Shown here: positions 42,846-51,386 of the stretch, in pieces
How positions within the stretch are numbered: position 1 is the stretch's first letter
How the letters are laid out: every line of letters begins with the position of its first letter
Assembly (NCBI GenBank): GCA_017561145.1
Contig: JAFZDO010000014.1
Span: 1-53,908 of the forward strand
DNA: 53,908 bases
Direction of reading: 5' to 3'
Source: Clostridia bacterium
Lineage (GTDB): Bacteria > Bacillota > Clostridia > Oscillospirales > CAG-382
Translations under genes and position numbers: made by a program
Notes under the pieces: model-generated
The model's database searches: none
The model's input: the letters and a program-made list of their open reading frames with translations, nothing else
What the model was told of the DNA's origin: nothing

Positions 42846-44222
42846 ATGGAATACCGTATTGAACATGACTCCATGGGTGACATGAAGGTCCCCGCAGACA
42901 GACTTTGGGCAGCTCAGACTCAGAGAAGCCGCGAAAACTTTGAAATCGGCGTAGGCATCGAAACCATGCCCGCTGAAATCATCCACGCTTTCGGCGTTCT
43001 CAAAAAGGCGGCAGCTATCACCAACAACTTCTTGAAGCCCGAAAAGATGACCGATGAAAAGCTCGGAGCTTTGAAGCAGGCTTGCGATGAGGTTATGGCA
43101 GGCGAGCTTAACGGCCACTTCCCCCTTGTTGTTTGGCAGACCGGTTCGGGTACTCAGTCGAACATGAACTCCAACGAGGTTATCGCAAACCGTTCCAACC
43201 AGATCCTCGGCAAAAAGCTTCTTCACCCCAACGATGACGTTAATATGAGCCAGTCCTCGAACGATACCTTCCCCACCGCAATGCACATCGCGGCTGTTAT
43301 CGCTCTCGAAGACAAGCTTATCCCCGCAGTTGAAGAGCTTATCGCTACCTTCATCCGTCTCGAAGCAGAAAACGAAGGCATCGTTAAGAGCGGCAGAACC
43401 CATCTTCAGGATGCTACTCCCATCACCTTTACTCAGGAGATCAGCGGTTGGAGAAGCAGCTTGCAGAAGGACGTTGAGCTTATCAAGCGTTCTATCGATC
43501 CCCTCCGCGAGCTCGCACTCGGCGGCACCGCAGTCGGTACCGGTCTTAACGCACCCAAGGGCTTTGCAGAAAGAGTTGCAGAAGAAATCAGCAACATCAC
43601 CGGTAAGAAATTCGTTACCGCTGACAATAAATTCCACTCCCTCACCTCGAAGGACGAGCTTGTTTTCGCACACGGCGCTGTCAAGGCACTTGCTTGCGAT
43701 ATGATGAAGATCGCTAACGACATCCGTTGGCTCGCTTCCGGCCCCAGAGACGGCTTGGGCGAAATCTTCATTCCCGAAAACGAACCCGGCTCCTCCATTA
43801 TGCCCGGTAAGGTCAACCCCACCCAGTGTGAAGCTGTTACCATGGTAGCGGTTCAGGTTATGGGTAACGACGTTGCGGTAAGCATGGCTGCATCGCAGGG
43901 CAACTTCGAGCTTAACGTATTTATGCCCGTTTGCATTTACAATTTCCTTCAGTCGGCAAGACTTCTTGCTGAAGCAATCATTTCCTTTAACAGAAAATGT
44001 GCTATCGGTATTACCGCAAACAAGGAAAAAATGCACCACAACCTTCACAACTCGCTTATGCTCGTTACCGCACTTAACCCCTATATCGGTTATGAAAATG
44101 CGGCAAAGACTGCTAAGAAGGCATACAAGGACAACATTTCGCTTAAGGAAGCTTGCGTAGAGCTCGGTTTCCTTACTGCTGAACGCTTTGACGAAGTTTT
44201 CCATCCCGAACAGATGGTTTAA
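42846..44222 (+). CDS. fumC: Fumarate hydratase, class II
   Basis: A 458-residue, iron-independent fumarase interconverting malate and fumarate. Signatures are [18 protein letters not shown] near residue 97, the [14 protein letters not shown] segment, [14 protein letters not shown] near 183 (catalytic His) and the mobile-loop motif [15 protein letters not shown] near 315. I start at the ATG at 42846. Upstream in-frame codons overlap mdh, and [23 protein letters not shown] then aligns with the usual N-terminus. In this operon it should work from malate to fumarate, supplying the downstream fumarate reductase. Confidence 0.95.
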   Translation: MEYRIEHDSMGDMKVPADRLWAAQTQRSRENFEIGVGIETMPAEIIHAFGVLKKAAAITNNFLKPEKMTDEKLGALKQACDEVMAGELNGHFPLVVWQTGSGTQSNMNSNEVIANRSNQILGKKLLHPNDDVNMSQSSNDTFPTAMHIAAVIALEDKLIPAVEELIATFIRLEAENEGIVKSGRTHLQDATPITFTQEISGWRSSLQKDVELIKRSIDPLRELALGGTAVGTGLNAPKGFAERVAEEISNITGKKFVTADNKFHSLTSKDELVFAHGAVKALACDMMKIANDIRWLASGPRDGLGEIFIPENEPGSSIMPGKVNPTQCEAVTMVAVQVMGNDVAVSMAASQGNFELNVFMPVCIYNFLQSARLLAEAIISFNRKCAIGITANKEKMHHNLHNSLMLVTALNPYIGYENAAKTAKKAYKDNISLKEACVELGFLTAERFDEVFHPEQMV

Positions 44223-44248
44223 TTTAATTTAATTCGGAGGTATAACAG

Positions 44249-45037
44249 ATGAAGTTCAGTTATTTCCCCGGTTGCACTCTTAAGAACAAGGCTAAGGATC
44301 TTGACAATTACGCAAGAAAATGTGCCGAGGTTCTCGGTGTTACTTTGGAAGAGATTGAAAACTGGCAATGCTGCGGCGGCGTTTTCACCACCGCCAAGGA
44401 TGAAGTTGCCACCAAGCTTTCTTCGGTGCGCATCCTCAAGGACGCATTGAAAAAGGAACAGGCGCTCGTTACCGTTTGTTCGGCATGCCACAACGTTGTT
44501 AAGCAAACAAATTATGCGATCCAGAACGACAAGGAGTTTGCCGGCAAGGTCAACCGCTATATGGCAGAGGACGAATACAACGGCGAAACCCAGATCTATC
44601 ACTATCTTGAGCTTATCCGTGACGTTATCGGATATGACAAGGTTAAGGAATGCACCGTTAATCCCTTGACCGGCAAGAAGATCGCGGCTTACTACGGTTG
44701 CCTTTTGCTCCGTCCCAATTCGGTAATGCGTATGGATGACCCCGAAAATCCCTCGATCATCGAGGATCTTATTCGTGCTATCGGTGCGGAAGCAGTTGTT
44801 TATCCCTACCGCAACGAATGCTGCGGCGGTTACGTAAGATTGGAAGACGCAAAGCTTTCCGATAAGAAGAGCAACGCGGTTTCCGAAAGCGCAAAAAAGG
44901 CAGGCGCAGACGTTATCGTTACCGCTTGTCCTCTTTGCAAGTACAATCTTGAAAAGAGCGGCTGCGAAATTCCCGTTGTTTATATTACCGAGCTTCTCGC
45001 TGAAGCGCTCGGCGTAAAGGAGGATACAAATGAGTAA
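44249..45037 (+). CDS. hdrB: Heterodisulfide reductase subunit B-like protein
   Basis: A 262-residue protein with two complete CCG domains. The first has C9, C41-C42, C77 and C80; the second has C151, C191-C192, C227 and C230. In methanogen HdrB such motifs hold two noncubane [4Fe-4S] clusters that reduce a disulfide. Non-methanogens use them in complexes whose acceptor is often unknown. AATTCGGAGG precedes the ATG. It overlaps hdrC by eight bases. Electrons could pass from HdrA and HdrC to a thiol/disulfide or onward to the fumarate-reductase-like subunits encoded downstream (inferred). Confidence 0.92.
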   Translation: MKFSYFPGCTLKNKAKDLDNYARKCAEVLGVTLEEIENWQCCGGVFTTAKDEVATKLSSVRILKDALKKEQALVTVCSACHNVVKQTNYAIQNDKEFAGKVNRYMAEDEYNGETQIYHYLELIRDVIGYDKVKECTVNPLTGKKIAAYYGCLLLRPNSVMRMDDPENPSIIEDLIRAIGAEAVVYPYRNECCGGYVRLEDAKLSDKKSNAVSESAKKAGADVIVTACPLCKYNLEKSGCEIPVVYITELLAEALGVKEDTNE

Positions 45038-45422
45038 CAGCAAAAAGTATCTTCAGGAAGAATTGATCCGTATCAGCGGCGTTAATCCCAAAAAGTGTAT
45101 GCGTTGCGGCAAATGCACCGCTACCTGCCCCGCTTACGACGAGATGGAATATCATCCTCATCAATTCGTTTATATGATCGAAAGCGGCGATATCGAGCCG
45201 TTGCTCGAATCCGAATCGCTTTATAAGTGCCTTACCTGCTTTGCTTGCGTTGAAAGATGCCCCAGAAGCGTCGAACCCGCAAAGCTGGTAGAAGCAGTAC
45301 GTCTTGCCGCTATCCGCAAGCAAGGCAACAACAGACTCACCGCAAACGATATCCCCGCGCTTCTCGACGAGGATATGCCTCAGCAGGCAATCGTTTCGGC
45401 ATTCAGAAAGTATACTAAGTAA
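45030..45422 (+). CDS. hdrC: Heterodisulfide reductase subunit C-like ferredoxin protein
   Basis: A 130-residue cytosolic protein with two [4Fe-4S] motifs: C23, C26, C29, C33-Pro and C67, C70, C73, C77-Pro. The order and spacing, and the short helical C-terminus, match soluble HdrC, which wires HdrA to HdrB. No transmembrane segment is present, so this is the cytosolic HdrABC type and not the membrane HdrDE type. AAAGGAGG lies inside hdrB just before the start. Confidence 0.92.
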   Translation: MSNSKKYLQEELIRISGVNPKKCMRCGKCTATCPAYDEMEYHPHQFVYMIESGDIEPLLESESLYKCLTCFACVERCPRSVEPAKLVEAVRLAAIRKQGNNRLTANDIPALLDEDMPQQAIVSAFRKYTK

Positions 45423-45437
45423 GGAGGAGATAACAAA

Positions 45438-47432
45438 ATGCAAAGAATTGGTGTTTTCGTATGTTGGTGCGGTACCAACATCGCAGGTACCGTTGACGTT
45501 GTCGCGGTTGCCGAAGCTTTGAAAAAAGAACCCGGTGTTGTCTTTTCCGCCAACTACCAATATATGTGCTCGCAGGCAGGTCAGGACCTTATCAAGGCTG
45601 CCGTTAAGGAGCACAACCTTACCGGTATAGTAGTTTGCTCCTGCTCGCCCCGTATGCACGAGGCAACCTTCCGCAAGACTGCGGCTGCTGCAGGACTTAA
45701 CCCCTATATGGTAGAAATCGCAAACATCCGCGAGCAGTGCTCCTGGGTACATAAGGACGTTCCCACAGGTACCGAAAAGGCGATCATTCTCGGCAAAGCG
45801 GCTGTTGCAAAGGTTAATTTGAACGTTCCTCTTACCCCCGGTGAATCGCCCGTTACCAAGCGCGCTTTGGTTATCGGCGGCGGTATCGCAGGTATTCAGA
45901 CCGCTCTTGATATTGCAGATGCAGGCTTTGAAGTAGATATCGTTGAAAAGAAGCCCACTATCGGCGGTAAGATGGCTCAGCTCGATAAGACCTTCCCTAC
46001 TCTTGACTGTGCGGCTTGTATCCTTACCCCCAAGATGGTTGACGTTGCTCAGAACGAAAAGATCAGAATCTTCTCGTACAGCGAAGTAACCGAGGTTAAG
46101 GGCTTCGTAGGTAACTTTGACGTTACTATTAAAAAGAAGGCAAGATACGTTAAGGAAGAGCTTTGTACCGGTTGCGGCGCTTGTACCGAAAAGTGCCCCA
46201 TGAAGAAGGTTCCCAACGATTTCAACCTCAACATGGATACCAAGCGTGCTATCTACATTCCCTTTGCACAGGCAGTGCCCAAGGTTGCAACTATTGATGC
46301 AGATTACTGTAATATGCTCAAGAACGGCAAGTGCGGTGTTTGCTCGAAGGTTTGCGCGGCAGGTGCTATCGATTACACTCAGAAGGACGAATTCATCTCC
46401 GAAAAGTACGGCGCTATCGTTGTAGCTACAGGCTTTAACCCCATCAGCATGGACAAGTTTGATGAATTCGCATACAATCAGTCCAAGGACGTTATCACCT
46501 CGCTTGAGTTTGAACGTCTTACCAATGCTGCAGGTCCTACCGCAGGTAAGCTTCTCCGCCCCTCCGACGGAAAGCATCCCGAAAAGATCGTTTTCGTACA
46601 GTGCGTAGGCTCGCGTTGCGATGCTTGTAACGAAAAGGGCAAGGAATATTGCTCGAAGATCTGCTGTATGTACACTGCTAAGCACGCTATGCTTACCAGA
46701 GATAAATACCCCGACACCGACGTTACAGTTTTCTATATCGACGTAAGAACTCCCGGTAAGAACTTTGATGAATTCTATCGCAGAGCTGTTGAAGAATACG
46801 GCGTACATTATATTAAAGGTATGGTCGGTAAGGTTATTCCCGACGGTGAAAAGCTTATCGTTCAGGCGAGCGACCTTATTGCAGGCAAGCAGTTGAAGAT
46901 CGATGCAGATCTCGTTGTTCTTGCGGCGGCTATCGAGCCCGATAAGTCTGCACGTCCCTTGGCGACTATGCTTACCGCAAGTATGGACACCAACGATTTC
47001 TTCACCGAAGCTCACCCCAAGCTTCGTCCTGTTGAAAGCCCCACCGCAGGCGTATTCCTTTCGGGCGCTTGCCAGGGTCCCAAGGATATTCCCGAAACTG
47101 TTGCACAGGCAGGTGCGGCTGCTTCGAAGGTTATCGGCTTGCTCGCAAAAGACAAGCTTACAGGTAACCCCTGCGTTGCACAGTCGAACGAAATGATGTG
47201 TAACGGATGCTCTACTTGTGAAAGAGTATGTCCTTACGGTGCTATCACCTATGAAGACAAAGAATTCCGTATGCCCGACAGAAGCACTCTCATTCGCAGA
47301 GTTGCATCGGTTAACCCCGCAGTATGTCAGGGTTGCGGCTGTTGTACAGTTGCTTGTCCTTCGGGCGCTATGGACCTTAAGGGATTTGCAAGCGAACAGA
47401 TTATCGCGGAGGTTGATGCAATATGCAAGTAA
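45438..47432 (+). CDS. hdrA: Heterodisulfide reductase subunit A-like flavoprotein
   Basis: A 664-residue FAD protein, the site of electron bifurcation in HdrABC complexes. An N-terminal region contains CSCSPRMHEATFRKT (about 67-81). The FAD-binding fold begins at VIGGGIAGIQTALDIADAG (145-163), with GGKMAQLDKTFPTLDCAAC after it. An inserted ferredoxin domain carries CTGCGACTEKCP (243-254) and CGVCSKVC. Two C-terminal [4Fe-4S] motifs are CNGCSTCERVCP and CQGCGCCTVACP. The length matches the short HdrA type. The last ten bases overlap mvhD. Bifurcation is a family property, not shown by the sequence itself. Confidence 0.93.
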   Translation: MQRIGVFVCWCGTNIAGTVDVVAVAEALKKEPGVVFSANYQYMCSQAGQDLIKAAVKEHNLTGIVVCSCSPRMHEATFRKTAAAAGLNPYMVEIANIREQCSWVHKDVPTGTEKAIILGKAAVAKVNLNVPLTPGESPVTKRALVIGGGIAGIQTALDIADAGFEVDIVEKKPTIGGKMAQLDKTFPTLDCAACILTPKMVDVAQNEKIRIFSYSEVTEVKGFVGNFDVTIKKKARYVKEELCTGCGACTEKCPMKKVPNDFNLNMDTKRAIYIPFAQAVPKVATIDADYCNMLKNGKCGVCSKVCAAGAIDYTQKDEFISEKYGAIVVATGFNPISMDKFDEFAYNQSKDVITSLEFERLTNAAGPTAGKLLRPSDGKHPEKIVFVQCVGSRCDACNEKGKEYCSKICCMYTAKHAMLTRDKYPDTDVTVFYIDVRTPGKNFDEFYRRAVEEYGVHYIKGMVGKVIPDGEKLIVQASDLIAGKQLKIDADLVVLAAAIEPDKSARPLATMLTASMDTNDFFTEAHPKLRPVESPTAGVFLSGACQGPKDIPETVAQAGAAASKVIGLLAKDKLTGNPCVAQSNEMMCNGCSTCERVCPYGAITYEDKEFRMPDRSTLIRRVASVNPAVCQGCGCCTVACPSGAMDLKGFASEQIIAEVDAICK

Positions 47433-47857
47433 AAGAATATAAGCCCCTTATCGTGGCATTTTGCTGTAACTGGTGCTCTTATGCCGGTGCAGACCTTGCC
47501 GGAAACAACAGATTGAATTACCCTGCCGACGTTAAGATCATTCGTGTTCCCTGCTCCTGCAGAGTTAACCCCACCTTCGTGCTTCGTGCATTCCAACGCG
47601 GTGCGGACGGCGTTATCCTTTGCGGATGTCACCCCGGTGACTGCCACTATACCTCGGGTAACTATTACACCCGCCGTAGAATGGCGTTGCTCTTCTCGAT
47701 GCTCGATTACCTCGGTATCGAACGCGAAAGAACGAGAGTTGAATGGGTATCTGCGGCAGAAGGCGCTAAGTTTGCCGCTACTATGAACGATTTTGCCGAA
47801 AAGGTTGCTGCCCTCGGTGAAAACAAGAGATTGGAGGACCTCCGATGCAAAAAATAA
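47423..47857 (+). CDS. mvhD: MvhD/FlxD-type iron-sulfur electron-transfer subunit
   Basis: A 144-residue protein of the hydrogenase-delta-subunit family that links HdrA to its electron-input module. FCCNWCSYAGADLAG near residue 13, then VPCSCRVNP and CGCHPGDCHY, give the conserved cysteines for a [2Fe-2S]-type cluster. No hydrogenase genes occur here. Its input therefore probably comes from the NAD(P)/FAD reductase encoded three genes later, as in Flx-Hdr complexes, where the equivalent is called FlxD. Confidence 0.92.
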   Translation: MQVKEYKPLIVAFCCNWCSYAGADLAGNNRLNYPADVKIIRVPCSCRVNPTFVLRAFQRGADGVILCGCHPGDCHYTSGNYYTRRRMALLFSMLDYLGIERERTRVEWVSAAEGAKFAATMNDFAEKVAALGENKRLEDLRCKK

Positions 47858-48831
47858 ATCGTAACGTTTTGGTCGAAAAGGCGGTATCTCTTCTCGAAAA
47901 CGGCACAGTTTGCTGTGTTTTGGGTTGGAAAAAAGGCGAATTTGACTATGATATCACACCTGCGGTCTTCACTACCAAGGAGGATATCGAAGCGAACTTT
48001 GTTTTTGACGACTTTTGCGGCGCAAACTTCTCTAAATATTTAGTACAAAAGACCCGCAAGGCTGAGGGCAAGATACTTGTTTTCCTTAAGTCCTGCGATA
48101 CTTACAGCTTCAACCAGCTTCTTACCGAGCACCGCTTCGACCGTGAAAAGGTTTATGCGGTCGGTATCCCTTGTGAGGGTATGGTTGACATTAACAAGAT
48201 CAGAGCAATCAGCGGCGAAGGTATTTCTTCTGTTGAATGCGGCGAAAAGATCACTGTTAACACCATTTACGACGAAAAGTTCGAAATCAACGCAAGCGAC
48301 GTTCTTCTTGAGCGCTGTGAAAGCTGCAAGAGCAAGCTTCACGTTGCGTACGACGAGCTTATCGGTGAAGAAGGCGAAGTTCTTGAAAGCAACAGATTCG
48401 ACGAGGTTGCAAAACTTGAAGCAATGACTCCCGATGAAAGATTTGCATTCTGGCAGAGTGAGCTTTCAAAGTGTATCCGCTGCAACGCTTGCCGCGACGT
48501 TTGCCCTGCATGTACTTGCGAAAAGTGCGTTTTCGATAACCCCAAATCCGGCGTTGAAAACAAAGCACCCGCAAACGAATTTGAAGAAAAGATGTTCCAC
48601 ATCATCCGCGCGTTCCACGTTGCGGGCAGATGTACCGACTGCGGCGAATGCTCTCGCGTTTGTCCTCAGCATATTCCGCTTCACCTTCTCAACCGTAAAT
48701 TCATTAAGGACATCAATGAATTCTACGGCGATTATCAGGCAGGCGCAGAGGTTGGCTCGCGCGCACCGCTTGCAAACTATACTACCGGCGATATTGAACC
48801 CTCGGAAGTATTTGATGGGAGGGGCGAATAA
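47845..48831 (+). CDS. 4Fe-4S protein of the FlxB/FlxC (F420-hydrogenase/formate-dehydrogenase beta-like) type
   Basis: A 328-residue protein. The N-terminal two-thirds (about 1-195) includes CESCKSK and resembles electron-transfer subunits related to FrhB/FdhB. The C-terminal part has CIRCNACRDVCPACTCEKC and CTDCGECSRVCP, binding two [4Fe-4S] clusters. It overlaps mvhD by 13 bases and the next gene by one. By position it is one of the two middle subunits (FlxB or FlxC) of the flavin oxidoreductase that feeds HdrABC; which letter applies I leave open. Confidence 0.8.
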   Translation: MQKINRNVLVEKAVSLLENGTVCCVLGWKKGEFDYDITPAVFTTKEDIEANFVFDDFCGANFSKYLVQKTRKAEGKILVFLKSCDTYSFNQLLTEHRFDREKVYAVGIPCEGMVDINKIRAISGEGISSVECGEKITVNTIYDEKFEINASDVLLERCESCKSKLHVAYDELIGEEGEVLESNRFDEVAKLEAMTPDERFAFWQSELSKCIRCNACRDVCPACTCEKCVFDNPKSGVENKAPANEFEEKMFHIIRAFHVAGRCTDCGECSRVCPQHIPLHLLNRKFIKDINEFYGDYQAGAEVGSRAPLANYTTGDIEPSEVFDGRGE

Positions 48832-49847
48832 TGTTTAAGTGTTCCGTTAACGAAATTTACAACGTTTTTGCCAAGATCGCAGACGGCAAAAAGCTTTACG
48901 TTCCCGCAGACAACAAGGACGGCAACGCCGTTTACACCGAATGGGCAGAGGGCGTTGAATTGAGCAATGCGCTCAACACCGCAAAGAGCCCCAAGGATTT
49001 CTTCTTCCCTCAGTTTGAAAACCTTATGGAATTCAAGGTTGAAGGCAAGAGCATCGAAGTAAACGACATTCGCGAGGCTTCCGAAGACTTCGTAGTTTTC
49101 GGTGTTCGCGCTTGTGACGTAAAGAGCTTTGAGATCCTTGACAGAGTATTTCTTGTAGAACCGTTTGACAGCTATTACGCATCTCGCAGAGAGCACGGCG
49201 TTATCATTTCGATGGCTTGTACAAGACCTACCGAAACCTGCTTCTGCACAACCTTCGGTATTGATTGCACCAATCCCGGCGGCGATATCGCCGTTTGGAA
49301 GACCGAAGACGCTTATTACTGGCAAGCAAACACCGAAAAGGGTGAAAAGCTTCTCGCAGCTCTCGAACTTGAAGGCTGCGGCGAAGATGCAGTAAACGAA
49401 CAGAAGGAAAAGACCGCAAAGGTTATGAGCAAGCTTCCTCTTGCAGGCCTTACCACCGACAGCTTTGGCGGCGGCAAGACTATGGAGCTCTTTAACCGTC
49501 CCGAATGGAAGACTCTTTCGGAATCCTGCCTCGGCTGCGGCACCTGCACCTTCGTTTGTCCTACATGTCAGTGCTATGACGTTAAGGATTACAACACCGG
49601 TAACGGCATTTTGAGATTCCGTTGCTGGGACTCCTGCATGTACTCCGACTTCACCAAGATGGCACACGGTAATAACCGCTTGAGCCAGGTTGAAAGATTC
49701 AGACAGAGATTCATGCATAAGCTCGTTTATTTCCCCGAAAACAACGAGGGTATATTCGGATGCGTTGGCTGCGGCAGATGTCTTGCCAAGTGCCCCATCT
49801 CGATGAATATTGTTAAGGTTATGAAAACTATTGGAGGTAACGACTGA
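48831..49847 (+). CDS. 4Fe-4S dicluster protein of the HydB/AsrA/FlxB type
   Basis: A 338-residue protein similar in layout to sulfhydrogenase beta subunits and anaerobic sulfite reductase subunit A. An N-terminal domain (about 1-215) includes VVFGVRACDVKSFEILDRVF and FCTTFGIDCTNPGGDIA. It is followed by CLGCGTCTFVCPTCQCYD and CVGCGRCLAKCPISMN for two [4Fe-4S] clusters. Its partner, encoded with a one-base overlap, is the NAD(P)/FAD reductase. This pair is the classic beta/gamma couple that moves electrons from NAD(P)H into iron-sulfur chains. Confidence 0.85.
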   Translation: MFKCSVNEIYNVFAKIADGKKLYVPADNKDGNAVYTEWAEGVELSNALNTAKSPKDFFFPQFENLMEFKVEGKSIEVNDIREASEDFVVFGVRACDVKSFEILDRVFLVEPFDSYYASRREHGVIISMACTRPTETCFCTTFGIDCTNPGGDIAVWKTEDAYYWQANTEKGEKLLAALELEGCGEDAVNEQKEKTAKVMSKLPLAGLTTDSFGGGKTMELFNRPEWKTLSESCLGCGTCTFVCPTCQCYDVKDYNTGNGILRFRCWDSCMYSDFTKMAHGNNRLSQVERFRQRFMHKLVYFPENNEGIFGCVGCGRCLAKCPISMNIVKVMKTIGGND

Positions 49848-50680
49848 TGAGTATGATTAAAGAACCGTTGATTCCTACTGTCGGCGTTATTACCGACGTT
49901 CGTCTTGACACTCCCGATATCAAGACCTTCAGAGTTGTTACTCCCGACGGAAAGAAGGCTTTTGACCACAGACCCGGTCAATGTGCAATGCTTTCTATCC
50001 CCGGTGTCGGCGAAGCGATGTTTTCCATCACTTCCTCGCCCACAAACACCGAATATATGGAATTTTCCATTAAAAAGTGCGGATGTGTAACCGATTGGTT
50101 GCATCAGGCAGAGGTTGGTCAGAATATCACCATCCGCGGTCCGTACGGTAAGCCCTTCCCTGTAGATACCGAATTTGCAGGCAAGAACCTGTTGTTCATC
50201 GCCGGCGGTGTTGCGCTCGCTCCTCTTCGCTCGGTTATCAACTACGTTCGTCACTATAAGGACAGATACGGCAAGATCGATATCGTTTACGGTGCAAGAA
50301 GCAAGGAAGACCTTCTTCAGTACCGCGAAATTATCGAAGAATGGTGCAAGGATGAAGGCGTAAACGTTTACCTCACCATCGACCGTGAACAGCCCGAATG
50401 GGACGGCCACGTTGGCTTTGTTCCCAACTACGTTAAGGAACTCGGATTTGATACCGATAAGACCGTTATTCTTTGCGGTCCTCCCATTATGATCAAGTTT
50501 ACTCTTGCAGGACTTACCGAGCTCGGCTTCAGCAAGGAGCAGGTTTACACCACTCTCGAGCTTAAGATGAAGTGCGCTATCGGTAAATGCGGCAGATGTA
50601 ACGTTGGCTCCAAGTACGTTTGCAAGGACGGCCCTGTATTCCGTCTTGACGAGCTTGATGAGTTACCTAATGAATATTAA
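49847..50680 (+). CDS. flxA: NAD(P)H/FAD oxidoreductase subunit (FlxA / HydG / AsrB-like)
   Basis: A 277-residue protein of the ferredoxin-NADP+ reductase superfamily. An FAD-binding barrel (about 10-105) contains RPGQCAMLSIPGVGEAMFSITS. The nucleotide domain has LLFIAGGVALAPLRSVI (about 115-131) and ILCGPPIMI. A C-terminal Cys motif, KCAIGKCGRCNVGSKYVCKDGPVF, binds a [2Fe-2S] cluster as in dihydroorotate dehydrogenase electron-transfer and HydG subunits. It is the likely NADH entry point for the Hdr-Flx complex. NADH versus NADPH cannot be decided by eye. Confidence 0.9.
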   Translation: MSMIKEPLIPTVGVITDVRLDTPDIKTFRVVTPDGKKAFDHRPGQCAMLSIPGVGEAMFSITSSPTNTEYMEFSIKKCGCVTDWLHQAEVGQNITIRGPYGKPFPVDTEFAGKNLLFIAGGVALAPLRSVINYVRHYKDRYGKIDIVYGARSKEDLLQYREIIEEWCKDEGVNVYLTIDREQPEWDGHVGFVPNYVKELGFDTDKTVILCGPPIMIKFTLAGLTELGFSKEQVYTTLELKMKCAIGKCGRCNVGSKYVCKDGPVFRLDELDELPNEY

Positions 50681-50697
50681 TAAGGAGAATTAGAACA

Positions 50698-51372
50698 ATG
50701 GCAAATATGGTAAATATTTTTCTGTTCGGTAAGAAATACGAGGTTCCGGACAATTTGACTATAATGAACGCAATGGAATACGCAGGCTATCAACTCGTTC
50801 GCGGTTGCGGTTGCCGTAACGGCTTCTGCGGCGCTTGCGCTACCATTTATCGCATCAAGGGCGACAAGGAATTGAAGGCTTGTCTTGCTTGCCAGACCAA
50901 GGTTGAAGACAATATGTACATCGCTACTCTTCCCTTCTTCCCCCTTGTAAAGCAGGTTTACGATATAAACAAAGTACCTGTTACCGAAACCGTTATGATG
51001 CAGCTTTATCCCGAAATTTACGCTTGTATCGGCTGTAACGCTTGTACCAAGGCATGTACTCAGGAGCTTAACGTTATGCAGTACATCGCTTATGCACAGC
51101 GCGGTGATTTCGAAAAGTGCGCAGAAGAATCCTTTGACTGCGTAATGTGCGGTGTTTGCTCCTCTCGTTGCCCTGCAGGTATCTCGCATCCTCAGGTTGC
51201 TATGCTTGCACGCCGTATCAACGGTAAATACCTTGCTCCCGATTGCGGACATCTTAACGACCGTGTAAGAGAGATCAAGGACGGCACCTTTAACGAGCTT
51301 ATCGAAGCTTTGATGCAAAAGCCCATCGATGAAATGAAAGAGCTCTACAACACCCGTGAGATCGAGAAGTAA
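50698..51372 (+). CDS. frdB: Fumarate-reductase-like iron-sulfur subunit (soluble, no 3Fe-4S motif)
   Basis: A 224-residue protein related to SdhB/FrdB/TfrB. The N-terminal ferredoxin domain has C37, C39, C44, C47, C62 and C65 for a [2Fe-2S] centre. The dicluster domain has C110, C113, C116, C120 and C148, C151, C154, C158. The second set is a full four-Cys [4Fe-4S] motif, CVMCGVCSSRCP, where quinol-linked enzymes have a [3Fe-4S] site near the membrane. No FrdC/FrdD anchor is encoded nearby. It probably links HdrB/HdrC to the flavoprotein encoded next. AAGGAG precedes the ATG. Confidence 0.85.
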   Translation: MANMVNIFLFGKKYEVPDNLTIMNAMEYAGYQLVRGCGCRNGFCGACATIYRIKGDKELKACLACQTKVEDNMYIATLPFFPLVKQVYDINKVPVTETVMMQLYPEIYACIGCNACTKACTQELNVMQYIAYAQRGDFEKCAEESFDCVMCGVCSSRCPAGISHPQVAMLARRINGKYLAPDCGHLNDRVREIKDGTFNELIEALMQKPIDEMKELYNTREIEK

Positions 51373-51386
51373 GGAGGATTTTAAAC

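Noticed and set aside
42813..44204. Minus-strand open frame opposite fumC
   Set aside because: fumC on the plus strand is unmistakable. The antisense frame has no start context and no motif.
44985..47015. Long minus-strand open frame (about 676 codons) opposite hdrA and hdrC
   Set aside because: It is a shadow of the strongly biased codon use of the hdr genes. The translation is Cys/Val/Asn-rich with no family signature, while the plus strand encodes clear iron-sulfur and FAD motifs.
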